Of a stretch of DNA of 64,000 nt, positions 1 to 10,901 are shown in pieces. The stretch covers positions 236,682,201 through 236,746,200 of the forward strand of contig NC_133649.1 in the NCBI RefSeq assembly GCF_009905375.1, read 5' to 3'. Within the stretch, counting starts at the first letter, position 1; every line of letters begins with the position of its first letter. Origin of the DNA: Apium graveolens (Eukaryota > Streptophyta > Magnoliopsida > Apiales > Apiaceae). Position numbers and translations under genes: made by a program. Under the pieces are notes generated by a model, which did no database searches, was not told where the DNA came from, and saw only the letters and a list, made by a program, of their open reading frames with translations.

Positions 1-1
1 G

Positions 2-652
2 AAAGCCAAGCCTACGAAAAAAGTAGAAGTCGCTCCAAGGGCCGTCTGGAATTGTTTCAAGCAAAATGACTTTCCACCTTTGAATTGGTACATCTCAGAT
101 GAAGATTATTTTCAACGACTTGCTGAGGAAATAGTTAGAGTCTGGGTTGTATCTCTAAGGGAAGTTAGAATTTACTATGAAGATGGGTCCTTCACCTTCC
201 TTGGCTACACTTTAATGGATTCTCTCTCTCCCACAGAAATCAAGAGAGTGATAAGCTTGCTAAAGGATAAAGATTCTACTACAAGAGTATGGAGATCAAT
301 TCTGGCTGAGTGGTTGATTGTAAGAGAGGAAAGAAGAAAAAGAAATGAAGCTGAATATGAGGAAAGAAAGAGAAAGTATGATGAGGAAATTGAAATGTTC
401 ATAAAAAGGTCAGAAGAGCTGAAAGCAAAAGGAATGAGCAGAATATCTAAGGATGGGAAGTTTCTAAACAGCAAAGCTGGCCAATTCTCTAAATTTAGAA
501 TTGATTTACTAAATAGTGGTTATCCAAAAGCAGACATAATCAAACTTGTAGAAGCTCTAAGTGGGACACCTATTGTAGAAGAACTTGAAATCCTTGTTCA
601 GTTAAAGGATATCCTTAGAGAAGAAACAGAAGCAAAAATAGTCGTTACCTGA
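2..652 (+). CDS. Env-like (third) ORF of a Sirevirus-type copia element, C-terminal part (element A)
   Basis: The frame is open from the window edge to a TGA at 650-652, so only the C-terminal ~216 residues are seen. It is closely similar to the minus-strand ORF ending at 42,191 in element D: both share a WNCFKQ stretch, an EDYFQ-LAEEI segment, REVRIYYEDG, a highly charged E/R/K helix (likely coiled coil) and GTPIVEELEILV near the end. A PPT and an LTR follow within 160 bp, so this is the extra ORF that Sireviruses carry between pol and the 3' LTR. These ORFs are called env-like by position. I see no signal peptide or membrane segment in this part, and its function is unknown. This copy has no internal stop in the visible part. 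Confidence 0.75.
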   Translation, partial: KAKPTKKVEVAPRAVWNCFKQNDFPPLNWYISDEDYFQRLAEEIVRVWVVSLREVRIYYEDGSFTFLGYTLMDSLSPTEIKRVISLLKDKDSTTRVWRSILAEWLIVREERRKRNEAEYEERKRKYDEEIEMFIKRSEELKAKGMSRISKDGKFLNSKAGQFSKFRIDLLNSGYPKADIIKLVEALSGTPIVEELEILVQLKDILREETEAKIVVT

Positions 653-811
653 TGCTTGTAACTACTTAAATTTTGTAAATCTTCTAATGTATAAAAGTTG
701 TAATTGTGTCAATTTTCATGTAGTTACTTTATTTTCCATCATAACTTGGGGTTAGTCTTGTTAACAGGCATGAATTTGTGTTAAGAAATCTTCTCATAAA
801 TTGGGGGAGAT
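653..811 (+). other. 3' untranslated stretch and polypurine tract of element A
   Basis: An AT-rich non-coding stretch ends in the purine run TTGGGGGAGAT (801-811) directly before the LTR start. The same TTGGGGGAGA precedes the 3' LTR of element 1, and its complement borders the 3' LTR of element D, so this is the plus-strand priming site. Confidence 0.75.
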
Positions 812-1464
812 TGTTGTGCAAGACATGCATGTGCTTTAACAAGACTATATCAAATTGACAATCCTAAGTAAGTTGTATTGTAATCTTAGTTTGCATTTTG
901 TATTATAACATCTAAAGTCTGTAAAAATGTCAAAGAGCAGACTAGAGTCTTTTTGTTTAAACAGTATCAAGCCTAAGAATTCTATCTGGAAGAAGATCAA
1001 GAAGATCATGTCTCAGAAGAATTATGAAGAAGCTTGGAGTTGAATAAATCTGTTTTGATAAAAATATTCTAAGTCAAGATCTCTACAAGTCATAGATTTA
1101 GTGTTATAGAGAAGTCATTCGAGAACTCCAAATAACTTATCGAGAAGTCAGGAAAGTTATTAGAGAACTCAGAGATATCGACAAGCCAATTGAAGACATG
1201 AAGATCAGAGATATCGACAAGTCATTTCTTCACTATTGAACTCAGAGTTATCGACAAGTAAAATATCACTAGAGACCTCTGAGTTATCGACAAGCAAATT
1301 ATCACTAGAGAACTCTGAGTTGTCGACAAGTCAATTAGTTACTAAAGAACTCTTGTCTACAAGCCAAAGTGAAGACATGAAGTGGAGAGATCTCGACAAG
1401 CTAAATTCCCTTATAGAGAACTCAGAGACCTCTACAATTCAAATCCTTTATAGAGAATTATTTT
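812..1464 (+). repeat. 3' LTR of element A, truncated
   Basis: It starts TGTTGTGCAAGACATGC, like the LTRs of elements B and D. It aligns with the first half of the D LTR read on the minus strand: ...GACAACCCTAAGTAAG..., then repeated 'gagaactc...gagatatcgacaagtc' units from about 1120 on. It breaks off near 1464, where minus-strand gag sequence of element B begins. The LTR 3' half and a TSD are missing, so the break is a rearrangement, not a natural end. The exact breakpoint is uncertain by about 30 bp. Confidence 0.7.
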
Positions 1465-2312
1465 GAGATCCTCTTCACTAAAATTTTGCTTGATGATGAG
1501 ATTCTCTTCACTAAAATTCACCTCACAGACTTTGAACAAGGGTGCATTCACTTTTTGAAGTACAACAGGAACTTCCATGTTCACACTTTTCTTGCCTTTG
1601 TCAATTTGAATATTATTTTGGAACCAGCCTCATAACCTTGTCCAATTTGTATGTTAGCGCATGGCTTGTTCTTTTCATGGTATTGACCAACCAGTTGAGA
1701 AGCCGGTTTTTGTAGCAAATTCTATTTATTTTGCCGTATTTTTAAATGACTTAAGTTTATGTTCTCCGCATTCAGCTTATTTTAAAGATATTCATTTTCT
1801 TGTCTGACTGACTCTAGTCTTAGAAGCTGCAACTCTAGTTCTTGTTTCTCAATTTCAAGTTTCTCATTCACTTTTGATAGTCTATTCAGCTCCTTAAGAG
1901 TATCCACCATGCTTGTGTGAATGTGAAACATTTCTACACTCATCTTTTCAACATTTTCCTTAATGATTTTCTCTCCATCATCTCCAGCTCATAGGTTTTA
2001 AGAATACCATATAAAACCTCCAAAGTTATTTTCCCTAGATCTATCCCTTATGTTATTCCAGAGATCTTTTGTTCTAAACGGTCAAGAAGAGTGAGCAAGA
2101 ATTTTAGGTTGACCTCCTTAGCTTCATAGCACTTGTCATGCAGCTTCAAGTCGTTTATTAATTTGTTGAACCTTTCAAAAACCTCAATAATGCTTTCTTT
2201 AGGTTTAGCCATGAAACCCTCTTATTGTGAGATCAGAATACTTCTTTGGTTTGACCTCACTTCCTCAGTACCTTCGCACAGAATCTTTATCTTCTCCAAA
2301 ATCTTCTTGGTT
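1465..2312 (-). pseudogene. Gag-region fragment of Sirevirus element B (interrupted by element 1)
   Basis: Read on the minus strand, this stretch parallels the D gag between about 60,700 and 62,060: the passage equivalent to 'tgtgctaacat' near 1655, a coiled-coil region rich in Glu and Leu codons, and the UBN2-type stretch ending at the site where element 1 inserted. Frames are broken in several places and I cannot read a long ORF. The copy of the target duplication TGGTT at 2308-2312 marks the insertion of element 1. The gag continues at 17,996. Confidence 0.65.
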
Positions 2313-2927
2313 TGTTAGATATATTTGTGATGTCATTTCTAATAGTGATTTGTGTTTAGTTTTCAGATCTTAACTAACATGACAAATCAGGACTTAACTG
2401 GAAATCAGTACTTATACTGAAGTCAGAACTTAAGATATCAGAACTTAAGTTATCAGAACTTAAGATATCAGAAGATATTTATCAGGAGATAATATCAGGA
2501 CTTAAGAAGACTTTCAGATAAGGAAGGCGGTTGATTGAAAGGAAAGAAGATCAAGACTAAAACAAGAAGAGATATGCATGGAGAAGAATTCTATGAAGAA
2601 TAGAATACTTGGAAGAAAAGATAACTAGTTGATATATTTTAGGATGCAGACTTATGTTCGATATCAATTAGAAGATTATCTTGTAACTGTGTGTCTATAT
2701 AAACACAGCATAGGGTTTACACTATATGTGTTATCTTAATCGAGAATATTATTCATTGTAACCCTAGCAGCTCTCGTGATATTTGTTCATCACTGAGAGA
2801 GAACGGTTCCATTGTAATATTGTTTCATTAAAAAGATTATTCTGTGTTTCATACTTATGTTCTTAATTCAATTTGATTGTAGTATACACTGTATCCAACC
2901 CCCTTCTACAGTGTGTGTGACCTAACA
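2313..2927 (+). repeat. 5' LTR of element 1
   Basis: Starts TGTTAGATATATTTG and ends GTGACCTAACA. It contains repeated ATCAGAACTTAAG units (about 2410-2475), a TATA-like TCTATATAAACACAG near 2695 and a C-rich stretch CCAACCCCCTT before the end. The TATA position puts the likely transcription start near 2730. Confidence 0.93.
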
Positions 2928-2929
2928 AG

Positions 2930-2941
2930 TGGTATCAGAGC
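2930..2941 (+). other. Primer binding site of element 1
   Basis: TGGTATCAGAGC lies 2 bp after the LTR end. It is complementary to the 3' end of plant initiator methionine tRNA, the usual primer of copia elements. Confidence 0.9.
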
Positions 2942-2981
2942 CAATCTGTTAACACATATACAGTAAAGATCCAAAACAATC

Positions 2982-5063
2982 ATGTCTGAAGAAGAGAAAA
3001 CTCCAACCAAGCCCACCAAAACTGAAGAAACTCCAAAGACTCAAATCCATAATCGATATGAGACTATTAGGGTTCCCATACTGAAACCTTCTGAGTATCC
3101 CATATGGAAAGTGAGGATGACTATGTTTCTGGAAGCTACAGATCCAGAATACCTTGACAGAATTAATGAAGGACTACATAAGCCAACTAAGCTCTCTATT
3201 GTAGTTGCAGATCAGCCAGCACAGACTGTACCAAAGGAGAAAAGTGAATATACAGCTGAAGATATCTCATCTATTGCCAAGGATGCAAAGGTAAGACATT
3301 TGCTGCATAGTGCCATTGATAATGTCATGTCAAACAGGGTAATTAACTGCTAGACCGCAAAGGAGATATGGGATGCCTTGGAGATAAGATGCCAGGGAAC
3401 TGATACAATTAAGAAGAACAGGAGGACTATACTCACTCAAGAGTATGAGCACTTTGACTCAAAACCTGATGAGTCATTAATTGGTCTATATGACAGATTT
3501 GTCAAACTCTTGAATGATCTATCACTGGTGGATAAGGAATATGATCTTGAAGATACTAATCTTAAATTCCTCTTAGCTCTTCCTGAAAGTTGGGATTTGA
3601 AGGCAACTACTATAAGAGACAACTATGCTCTTGATGAAACTACTCTTGATGAAATTTATGGTATGCTCAAAACTCATGAACTTGAGATGGATCAAAGAAG
3701 CAAGAGGCATTGGAGAAAGTCAAGAACAGTTGCTCTTAAGGCTGAGGAGGAATCCTCCAAAGTGGCTGCCTCAAAGAAAGGCAAAGGAAAGGCTCTCATC
3801 ACAAAGTCCGATACTGAGTCATCAAGTTCTGATAGTGATGAGGATTCAGAAACTGAAGGATTCACAAAGATAGCCTACAGGAAATTCATAAAGGGAAGGA
3901 AGTTTTCCAGGAAAAGTGGAAGTTCTGATAAAAAGGGATTCAGAAAATTTGAAGGCAAAGCAGGAAAGTCTGACAGAGGAGATTACTCAAATGTTAAATG
4001 CTATAACTGTGGTGAGAAAGGCCACATATCTCCTGATTGCAAACAAGGAAAAAGTGACAAAGGCAAGGCACTTGTAACTTCTGAAACTCTGGCTTTTAAG
4101 AAAAGGAATGACTATTTAGAAAAATAGTTAGTTATGTTCCATCAAACTCAGAAAGAAAGAGATGATGCTTTTTATGTTAGAGATGTAGTGTTAAAATTGA
4201 ATCAATCTCTAAAAACTGAGTTAGAAAAGGAGAGAGAGATGATCAGGACTTGGACTAACTCTGGCAGAACAACTCAGAATTTAATAAGTAGTGGAAACTG
4301 GAAAGAGGGCTTAGGTTATGGAGATGATAAAAGTGAAACAGGAACTGAACAAATTAAGCCAATTATTGTTAAACATACTAATAAGCCAAAGGTAAATCCT
4401 ATTAAGTTTGTAGCTAAAACTGTAAAGTCTGATTCTGAAAAGATGAAAGATAGTGAGACAGAAGTTAAGGCAGAGTCAACTTCTGATAAGTTAAAACAGG
4501 ATAAACCAGCTGAAGTTAACATAGGCTTAATGACAAAGAAGCAGCTTAAGTATAAGCTGAAAGAGATTAAGAATGTAAACAAGGCAAAGCCACCTAGGAA
4601 AAATAGGAATGGAAAGGAAGGTGTGAATAAAAGCAATAATTATATGCCTGTTCCTAATGCTCCTAGAAAGAAATGCTATAACTGTGGAAATTCTAACCAT
4701 CTGGCTTCTTTTTGCAGGAAGAATAAGAATACAAACTCCTTACCTTCTAAGTCAGGAGTTAGGAGTCAGTCTGTTAGGTTTAAGCCACAAAATCCTTGTT
4801 TTCATTGTGGTAGTTTATGGCATTACATTTATACTTGTAAGGAATATCATAGTTTGTACTATGATTATTATCAAATAAAACCTTCTTTAAAGAAAGTTAA
4901 CATTATTCCTTCTAGTGTAAGTTCTGATGCAAAGTCTGATACTGTAAATTCTGATAAGAAAAATGTTAACATAAACTCTGATGTTAAATCCGCTGCAAAT
5001 GTTAACAAACTTAATAAGGCCAAAGGATCCAAGCAAGTCTGGGTCCTTAAAACTAATCATTAG
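2982..5063 (+). pseudogene. Gag domain of element 1 (part of a single gag-pol frame)
   Basis: ATG at 2982 begins a protein with a DUF4219-like N-terminus (residues ~30-60, PSEYPIWKVRM), then a UBN2-type gag core (EYEHFDSKPDESL, ALPESWDLK). A CCHC zinc knuckle (CYNCGEKGHISPDC) is encoded near 4000, with two further knuckles near 4675 (CYNCGNSNHLASFC) and 4797 (CFHCGSLWHYIYTC). Gag packages RNA into the virus-like particle. In-frame TAG codons at 3351-3353, 4125-4127 and 5061-5063 break it, yet all blocks keep the same frame, which continues into protease and integrase. Repeated 'tctgat' units encode Ser/Asp- and Asn-rich linkers. The first stop replaces a Lys-type codon in NCKTAKEIW-like context. 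Confidence 0.88.
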
Positions 5064-8000
5064 TGGTCTTTGTGATCGCAGGGCAACAGGAAAAACATCC
5101 TAGTTCTGGACAGTGGATGTTCAGGACATATGACTTGAAATAAAGCCCTGCTATCAGACTTTGTGGAGAAAGCTGGCCCAGGAGTTTCTTATGGAGATGG
5201 CAACATGGGAAAAACTCTGGGATATGGCAATATCAACTTTGGGAATGTCATCATTGAAAAAGTAGCTCTAGTCTCAGGACTTAAACACAATCTGTTGAGT
5301 GTTAGTCAAATATGTAACAGAGGTTATCATGTGGATTTCTTTGAAGAACACTGTGAAATTGTAAGCAAATCTACATGCAAAGTTGTTTTAAAGGGATACA
5401 GGCATGGTAACATTTATGAAGCCAAGCTTTCAACAAGTTCTGATGGTTCTGCAATCTGTCTATTAAGTAGAGCATCAATTGAAGAAAGCTGGGATTGGCA
5501 CAAGAAACTCTCTCATTTAAATTTCAACAATATAAATGAACTAGTCAAGAAAGATCTTGTGAGAGGACTGCCAAAATCAGTATTTGCTCCTGATGGCCTT
5601 TGTGATTCATGTCAAAAGGCAAAACAAAGAAAATCTTCATTCAAGAGCAAGACTGAATCTTCAATTCTTGAGCCTTATCACCTACTACATGTTGATCTAT
5701 TTGGTCCAGTGAATGTCATGTCTATTGCAAAGAAGAAATATGATATGGTCATAGTAGATGAGTTTACCAGATACACATGGGTGTATTACATGCACATAAA
5801 AAGTGAAACTGCATCTATCTTAATTGATCATGTCAAACAACTGGATAAGTTGGTCAAAGACTCTGTGAAAATCATAAGAAGTGATAATGGCACTGAGTTC
5901 AAGAATATGATTATGGAAGAGTTCTGCAAAGACCATGGAATAAAGCATGAATTTTTTGCTCCTGGAACTCCACAGCAAAATGGAGTTGTTGAAAGAAAGA
6001 ATAGAACTCTTATTGAAGCTGCACGAACTATGCTTGATGAAGCAAAATTACCAACCTACTTTTGGGCTGAAGCTGTGCAGACTGCTTGTTTCACTCAGAA
6101 TGCAACACTTATCAACAAGCATGGAAAGACACCATATGAGATGGTGAAGAAAAAGAAGCCAAATCTGAAGTACTTTCACGTATTTGGATGCAAGTTTTTT
6201 GTTCTTAAGACTCATCCTGAACAGCTATCCAAATTTGATCTAAAAGATGATGAAGGAATTTTTGTTGGATATCCACTTTCCATAAAAGCCTTCAGAGTCT
6301 ACAATTTAAGAACAAGGGTAGTCATGGAATCTATCAATGTCTCTTTTGATGATAAGAAGATTACTGGACTTGAATATTTCAATGATAATGATCAGCTGAG
6401 ATTTGAGAATGAAGCTTTAAATTCTGATTCTGTAAATTCTGATAGTCTAAATCCTGATACTGCAAACTCTGATGGGTTAAACTATGATGTTATCGAAACT
6501 GTGGTGACTACGCCAAAGGAAAATGCACTTGTGCAGGGGGAGCATATTGAAGATCCAACCACATCTCAAGAAGCATCAGAACCTAGAACAGGCTCTTCAA
6601 GTTCTGATTCATCAAGTTCTGATGGGCCAAGTTCTGATAATTCTGGAAACTCAAATTCTGAAGAATCCAACTCAGAGAGCAAAATTTCAGGGGGAGCATC
6701 AGAAAATGTTGATGGAGATAGCATGAATCATGGGGGAGCATCCAGTTCTAGAGATAACCTTCCATCTGCAAGGAAGTGGACTACAGCACATACACCTGAC
6801 TTGATTATTGGAGATCCTGAAGCAGGTATTAGAACTAGAATAGCAACATCAAATGAATGTCTCTATCATTCTTTTCTTTCTCAGACTGAACCAAAGAAAG
6901 TGGAAGAAGCTCTTTAAGATGCTGATTGGGTGCAAGAAATGCAGGAAGAGTTAAATGAATTTGAAAGAAATAAAGTCTGGATCCTAGTGTCAAGACCAAA
7001 GAACAGATCAGTTGTTAGTACAAAATGGGTATTTAGAAACAAAACTGATAGTGATGACATAATTACAAGAAATAAAGCAAGGCTGGTTGCAAAAGGATAC
7101 TCTCAACAGGAGGGAATTGATTATGATGAAACATTTACACCAGTTGCTAGATTGGAAGCCATAATGATATTTTTGGCTTATACTGCTCAGAAAAAGTTTA
7201 CAGTCTTTTAAATGGATGTAAAAAGTGCATTTCTTAATGGAGAATTGGAAGAAGAAGTATATGTTGAACAACCTCCAGGCTTTGTAGATTCAAAATTTCA
7301 TCGTCATGTCTATAGACTTGATAAAGCACTTTATGGCCTTAAGCAAGCTCCAAGAGCATGGTATGAGACATTAGCTCAGTTTTTTCTGGAAAGTGGATTT
7401 AACAGAGGGACAATTGACAAAACTTTATTCTATCTGAACCATGGAAAGGACTTACTTCTGGTGCAGATATATGTTGATGATATCATTTTTGGTTCTACAA
7501 ATGACAGACTTTGTAAAAGGTTTGCCAAGCTAATGCAGTCAAGATATCAAATGAGTATGATGGGAGAACTTAGCTATTTTCTGGGCCTTAAAGTCAAGCA
7601 GAATGAAGAAGGAACTTTTATTTGTCAATCTAAGTACACCAGAAACTTGTTGAAGAAATTTGGAATGCAAGACTGTTCAAGTGCATCCACTCATATGGCC
7701 ACAACAACAAAATTGGATAAGGATACTGGTACATCAGTAGATATTACTGATTACAGAGGTATGATTGGCTCTCTACTCTATCTAACTGCAAGTAAACCTG
7801 ATATCATGTATGCTACCTGTCTTTGTGCAAGATTTCAAGCAAATCCAAGAGAACCTCACTTAACAGCTGTAAAAAAAAATTCAAGTACCTTAAGGGTACA
7901 ACTGATCTGGGATTGTGGTATCCTAGGGAATCAGACTTTAAGCTAATAGGTTACTCAGATGCAGATTTTGTAGGCTGCAAAATTGACAGGAAAAGCACAA

Positions 8001-8425
8001 GTCGAAGCTGCCATTTTCTTGGAGGCAGATTAGTTTCTTGGTTTAGCAAGAAACAAAAGTCAATTTCCACATCAACTGCAGAAGCAGAGTACATTGCTGC
8101 AGGAAGCTGTTGTGCACAAATTCTTTGGATGAAGAATCAGTTACTGGATTATGAGTTAGAATTTTCTAAAATTCCTATTTACTATGATAATCAAAGTGCT
8201 ATTGCTATGACAGGTAATCAAGTTCAACACTCAATGACAAAGTACATCAACATTAGGTATCATTTCATAAGGGAACATATGATGGAAGGTACAGTGGAAT
8301 TGCATTTTGTTCCAACAGATCAACAACTAGCAGATATCTTCACAAAACCACTGTGTGAAGCTACTTTTACAAGATTGGTAAATGAACTTGGAATGGTTTC
8401 AGGTTCTTTCTCTAAATCTGCTTAG
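5064..8425 (+). pseudogene. Pol of element 1: protease, integrase, reverse transcriptase, RNase H
   Basis: The protease motif VLDSGCSGHM is encoded at about 5100-5130, with TGA stops at 5073-5075 and 5136-5138. From 5163 the frame is open to 6917: an HHCC zinc region (WHKKLSHLN ... CDSCQKAK), then the integrase core with catalytic Asp (HVDLFGP), Asp (RSDNGTEF) and Glu (QNGVVERKN). TAA at 6915-6917 and TAA at 7209-7211 interrupt RT. The RT active site YVDD is at about 7470. A length change in the A-run near 7875 shifts the frame, after which RNase H (DADFVGC, STAEAEYIA) reads on to a TAG at 8423-8425. The sites reverse-transcribe and integrate the element in family members. This copy cannot make an intact polyprotein. 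Confidence 0.92.
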
Positions 8426-9910
8426 TTTTTGTTCTGATACATCAGAATTTATGATCAGTATTTACAGATATTACTATCTTTATGAAATCTGTGCTTAAAT
8501 TGCAATTTACTTAAGTGTTGATTGTTGTCTGATGTGAATTTCTAAACTCTGATAGTGATATGAATATTTCTATGACTATTCAATCCAATAAGGATAACTG
8601 TGCTAGATGCTGACCTAGTAGTCTTTAATATACTAAAGATCCCATGTTTAAAGTAATTGTTTATGTGGAAATCTTTTAACATAAGCAAATTCTGATATTG
8701 ATCTTGGTTAGGTTTACTTTGTATATCTTATTACTAAGTCAAAAACTAGAATAGTGCTTCTTATCTGTTAAGTTCTGATGTTGGTAAATCTTATGGATGT
8801 ACTAAGTGCTGATAAGCCTCACTTATCAAAAGGAAAAGAAAAGAAAAGAAATAAATATCAGGTACTCTTTTGAGATCTAGAGAAAAATATATGTGGAAGG
8901 GAAGACCCAAGTGCATTGCTGGTATTAAGTAATATGCATTAGAAAAGCAAAATAAAAATTTTTTGGTGACTTTTCACATTCTCTGATTACTGGAGAAATA
9001 CTCTGATAACAGCATAAATTATGATAAGCAGTCGTGACTCACTTACACTGAGAAGCCACTGTAAAAAGGAATTTCAAAAGATGCATAAAATGAGCAAATA
9101 ACAGTTGAGGTGGACTCATGCATGAACTCATTCTATAGTAGGATTCAGACTAAAGACAGATTTTAAGCAAAGTTCTTAGTTATGCCTTATTTCTAAGATG
9201 TACTGAAGTGAATCAGACTTTACTCTTTGTCTGATATTTAGCTTAAAGCACACACTTACACTTCATATGAATGATGAAAATTACTGTGGTGATCAATGTC
9301 GTTTTAGATGAACAGTTTAAGTGTCAGTTGCATAAATTTCGAGGACAAGTTCTGATGGAAGTTCTAATGATTAAGTTCTGTTGAAACCATATCAGTATTT
9401 GTGTGAAGAATTACAGAAATAAACATTCACTTTTTGAGTAAAGAAGCCATATTCTAATGACTTTTAAGTTCTGATAAAAATCAAGTTCTGATGTTGACGT
9501 GGTAGTATTTACTTACTTGATTTATTTTTGGTCAATACTTCAATGGTTATATTTTATCAGAATATTGGTTTATGTGAGATAAAGACAGTAATAATCATTT
9601 ATTTAGTGGGAACAGTTTTTTTTTTGAAAAACTGCATGCACATAGTAATCATTACTTATTTCCCGTGCCCATTAACTTTTGACTTAACTACTACATGCCT
9701 GAAAGGTGTAACATCTGTTCCACTTCTCAATAACTGTTGTCACGTGGGGTGTCTAAGTAAAAGAGATAAAAGATTTTCAAATATTTTATTTACATTTCTA
9801 TTCTATTCACTCTCTCTCTTTTTCTTATACTCTCATATTTTCTGACGGTTTACTATACAGACATTTTATCAAACACTTTTCAGGCATTCTAAATTCTCAC
9901 TCGTTTTCAA
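8426..9910 (+). promoter_or_regulatory. Pol-to-env gap of element 1 with motif cluster and possible internal promoter
   Basis: No convincing gene. About ten copies of TTCTGAT or CTCTGAT occur (for example near 8433, 8690, 8771, 9351, 9471, 9486). The inverse, ATCAGAA, is the repeated core of this element's own LTR. Just before the next ATG there is a TATTTTATTTA stretch (about 9784), a pyrimidine patch CACTCTCTCTCTTTTTC (about 9808) and a short AC-rich leader. That is the layout of a plant core promoter, so I infer this gap may start a separate env-like transcript. Confidence 0.4.
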
Positions 9911-10600
9911 ATGGCACCCAAGGATATAATCTTTAATGGAGCAAAGCTCGTCCCCAACAACTATGCTGCCATTCTCACTAAGAGTGAAGCTCCTTCAGAA
10001 CTTCATTTTATCCAGAATTTCTTATCTCATAGTGAAATTGGGTTCGCATTGACACAGCCAACCAGTATATCTGGAACTCAAGTTCTGACATTTTGGAGAA
10101 CTGGGTTATATGATGATGGTGGTGCTGCTGGTTCTCCAAGCATAATTTTCACATCAGGCGATATCGAATATGTGGTTACTAAATCGACTGTTCGTAAAGC
10201 TCTCCATTTACCTGAAGACTGTACATTCTCAACAGTGGAGGAGCCTATTTTACACCAGCTTATGGCCAATTTGGGCTATGAGCAAAGTCTGGGAAAGCTG
10301 GGTCAATTGAAAAGATCACATATCAGAAAGGAATGGAGTTATTTCTTTGACTGCATCACCAAGGTATTCGCAAATAAATGCTCCAACTTTGATGTTATTC
10401 CCATTCTGAGTCAGCAAATCGGGTACGCTCTTATAAATCAAACTCATTTTGATTATGCAAGTGTTGTGCTAGGTTTTATAGGGGATAGGATGACAGAAGA
10501 TAGGAATGTAGTATATTTTTCTAGATTCTGTCAGCTTATATATAGTTATTGTTGTGCTGATGAACCCCAACTATTCAGTGACTTAATTTCACCCTTTTAG
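9911..10600 (+). CDS. Env-like ORF of element 1, N-terminal part
   Basis: ATG at 9911 (MAPKDIIFNG) opens 229 codons to a TAG at 10,598-10,600. The segment LKRSHIRKEWSYFFDCI, followed by a Cys/Phe-rich and a QQIGYALIN stretch, matches the corresponding part of the D env-like ORF (LRKEWSFVFDSI ... KLVFLIAHN). This is therefore a conserved domain of the third ORF. Beyond the stop the sequence stays coding-like in another frame to 10,901 (Pro/Gln/Asn-rich), where the solo LTR interrupts, and continues at 14,263. I see no secretory signal. Role unknown. Confidence 0.7.
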   Translation: MAPKDIIFNGAKLVPNNYAAILTKSEAPSELHFIQNFLSHSEIGFALTQPTSISGTQVLTFWRTGLYDDGGAAGSPSIIFTSGDIEYVVTKSTVRKALHLPEDCTFSTVEEPILHQLMANLGYEQSLGKLGQLKRSHIRKEWSYFFDCITKVFANKCSNFDVIPILSQQIGYALINQTHFDYASVVLGFIGDRMTEDRNVVYFSRFCQLIYSYCCADEPQLFSDLISPF

Positions 10601-10901
10601 CTTGCAAAAGGGCCTTTAATGACCTAATAAACTCTGATACCAAGAAAAAAGTGTTGAGACCTTTACAAATCCCTCAATCAGTAAAACAAGTCTTGGTAAA
10701 TGTTGATCCAGAAACCTATACAACTGTATATCCTGATGTCCAACCCACCAACCCACAACAGCCATCACTCAATAACCACTCACATCAGATCATGCCAATC
10801 AACCTACAACACCTACAGTGAAGCCTTCTTCTTCTAAAGCAAAGAGGACAAAGACTGTACCTCAGACACAACAAAAAAGAAGGAGGATGATTCTAAGAGA
10901 T
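10601..10901 (+). pseudogene. Frame-shifted continuation of the env-like ORF, up to the solo LTR
   Basis: After the TAG at 10,600 the plus-1 frame reads Ala-Phe-Asn-Asp-Leu and further through a Val/Pro/Gln-rich stretch until about 10,820, where another stop occurs. The composition (Pro, Gln, Asn, His) fits the linker seen in the D env-like ORF. It ends at 10,897-10,901, GAGAT, the left copy of the solo LTR target duplication. Confidence 0.5.

Noticed and set aside
205..474. Open frame on the minus strand opposite the env-like ORF
   Set aside because: It is the mirror of a charged coding strand (Glu/Lys codons read as Phe/Leu/Ser); no homology or start context.
9528..9845. 105-codon frame just before the env-like ORF of element 1
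   Set aside because: Hydrophobic by base composition; overlaps the pyrimidine-rich leader and has no counterpart in element D.
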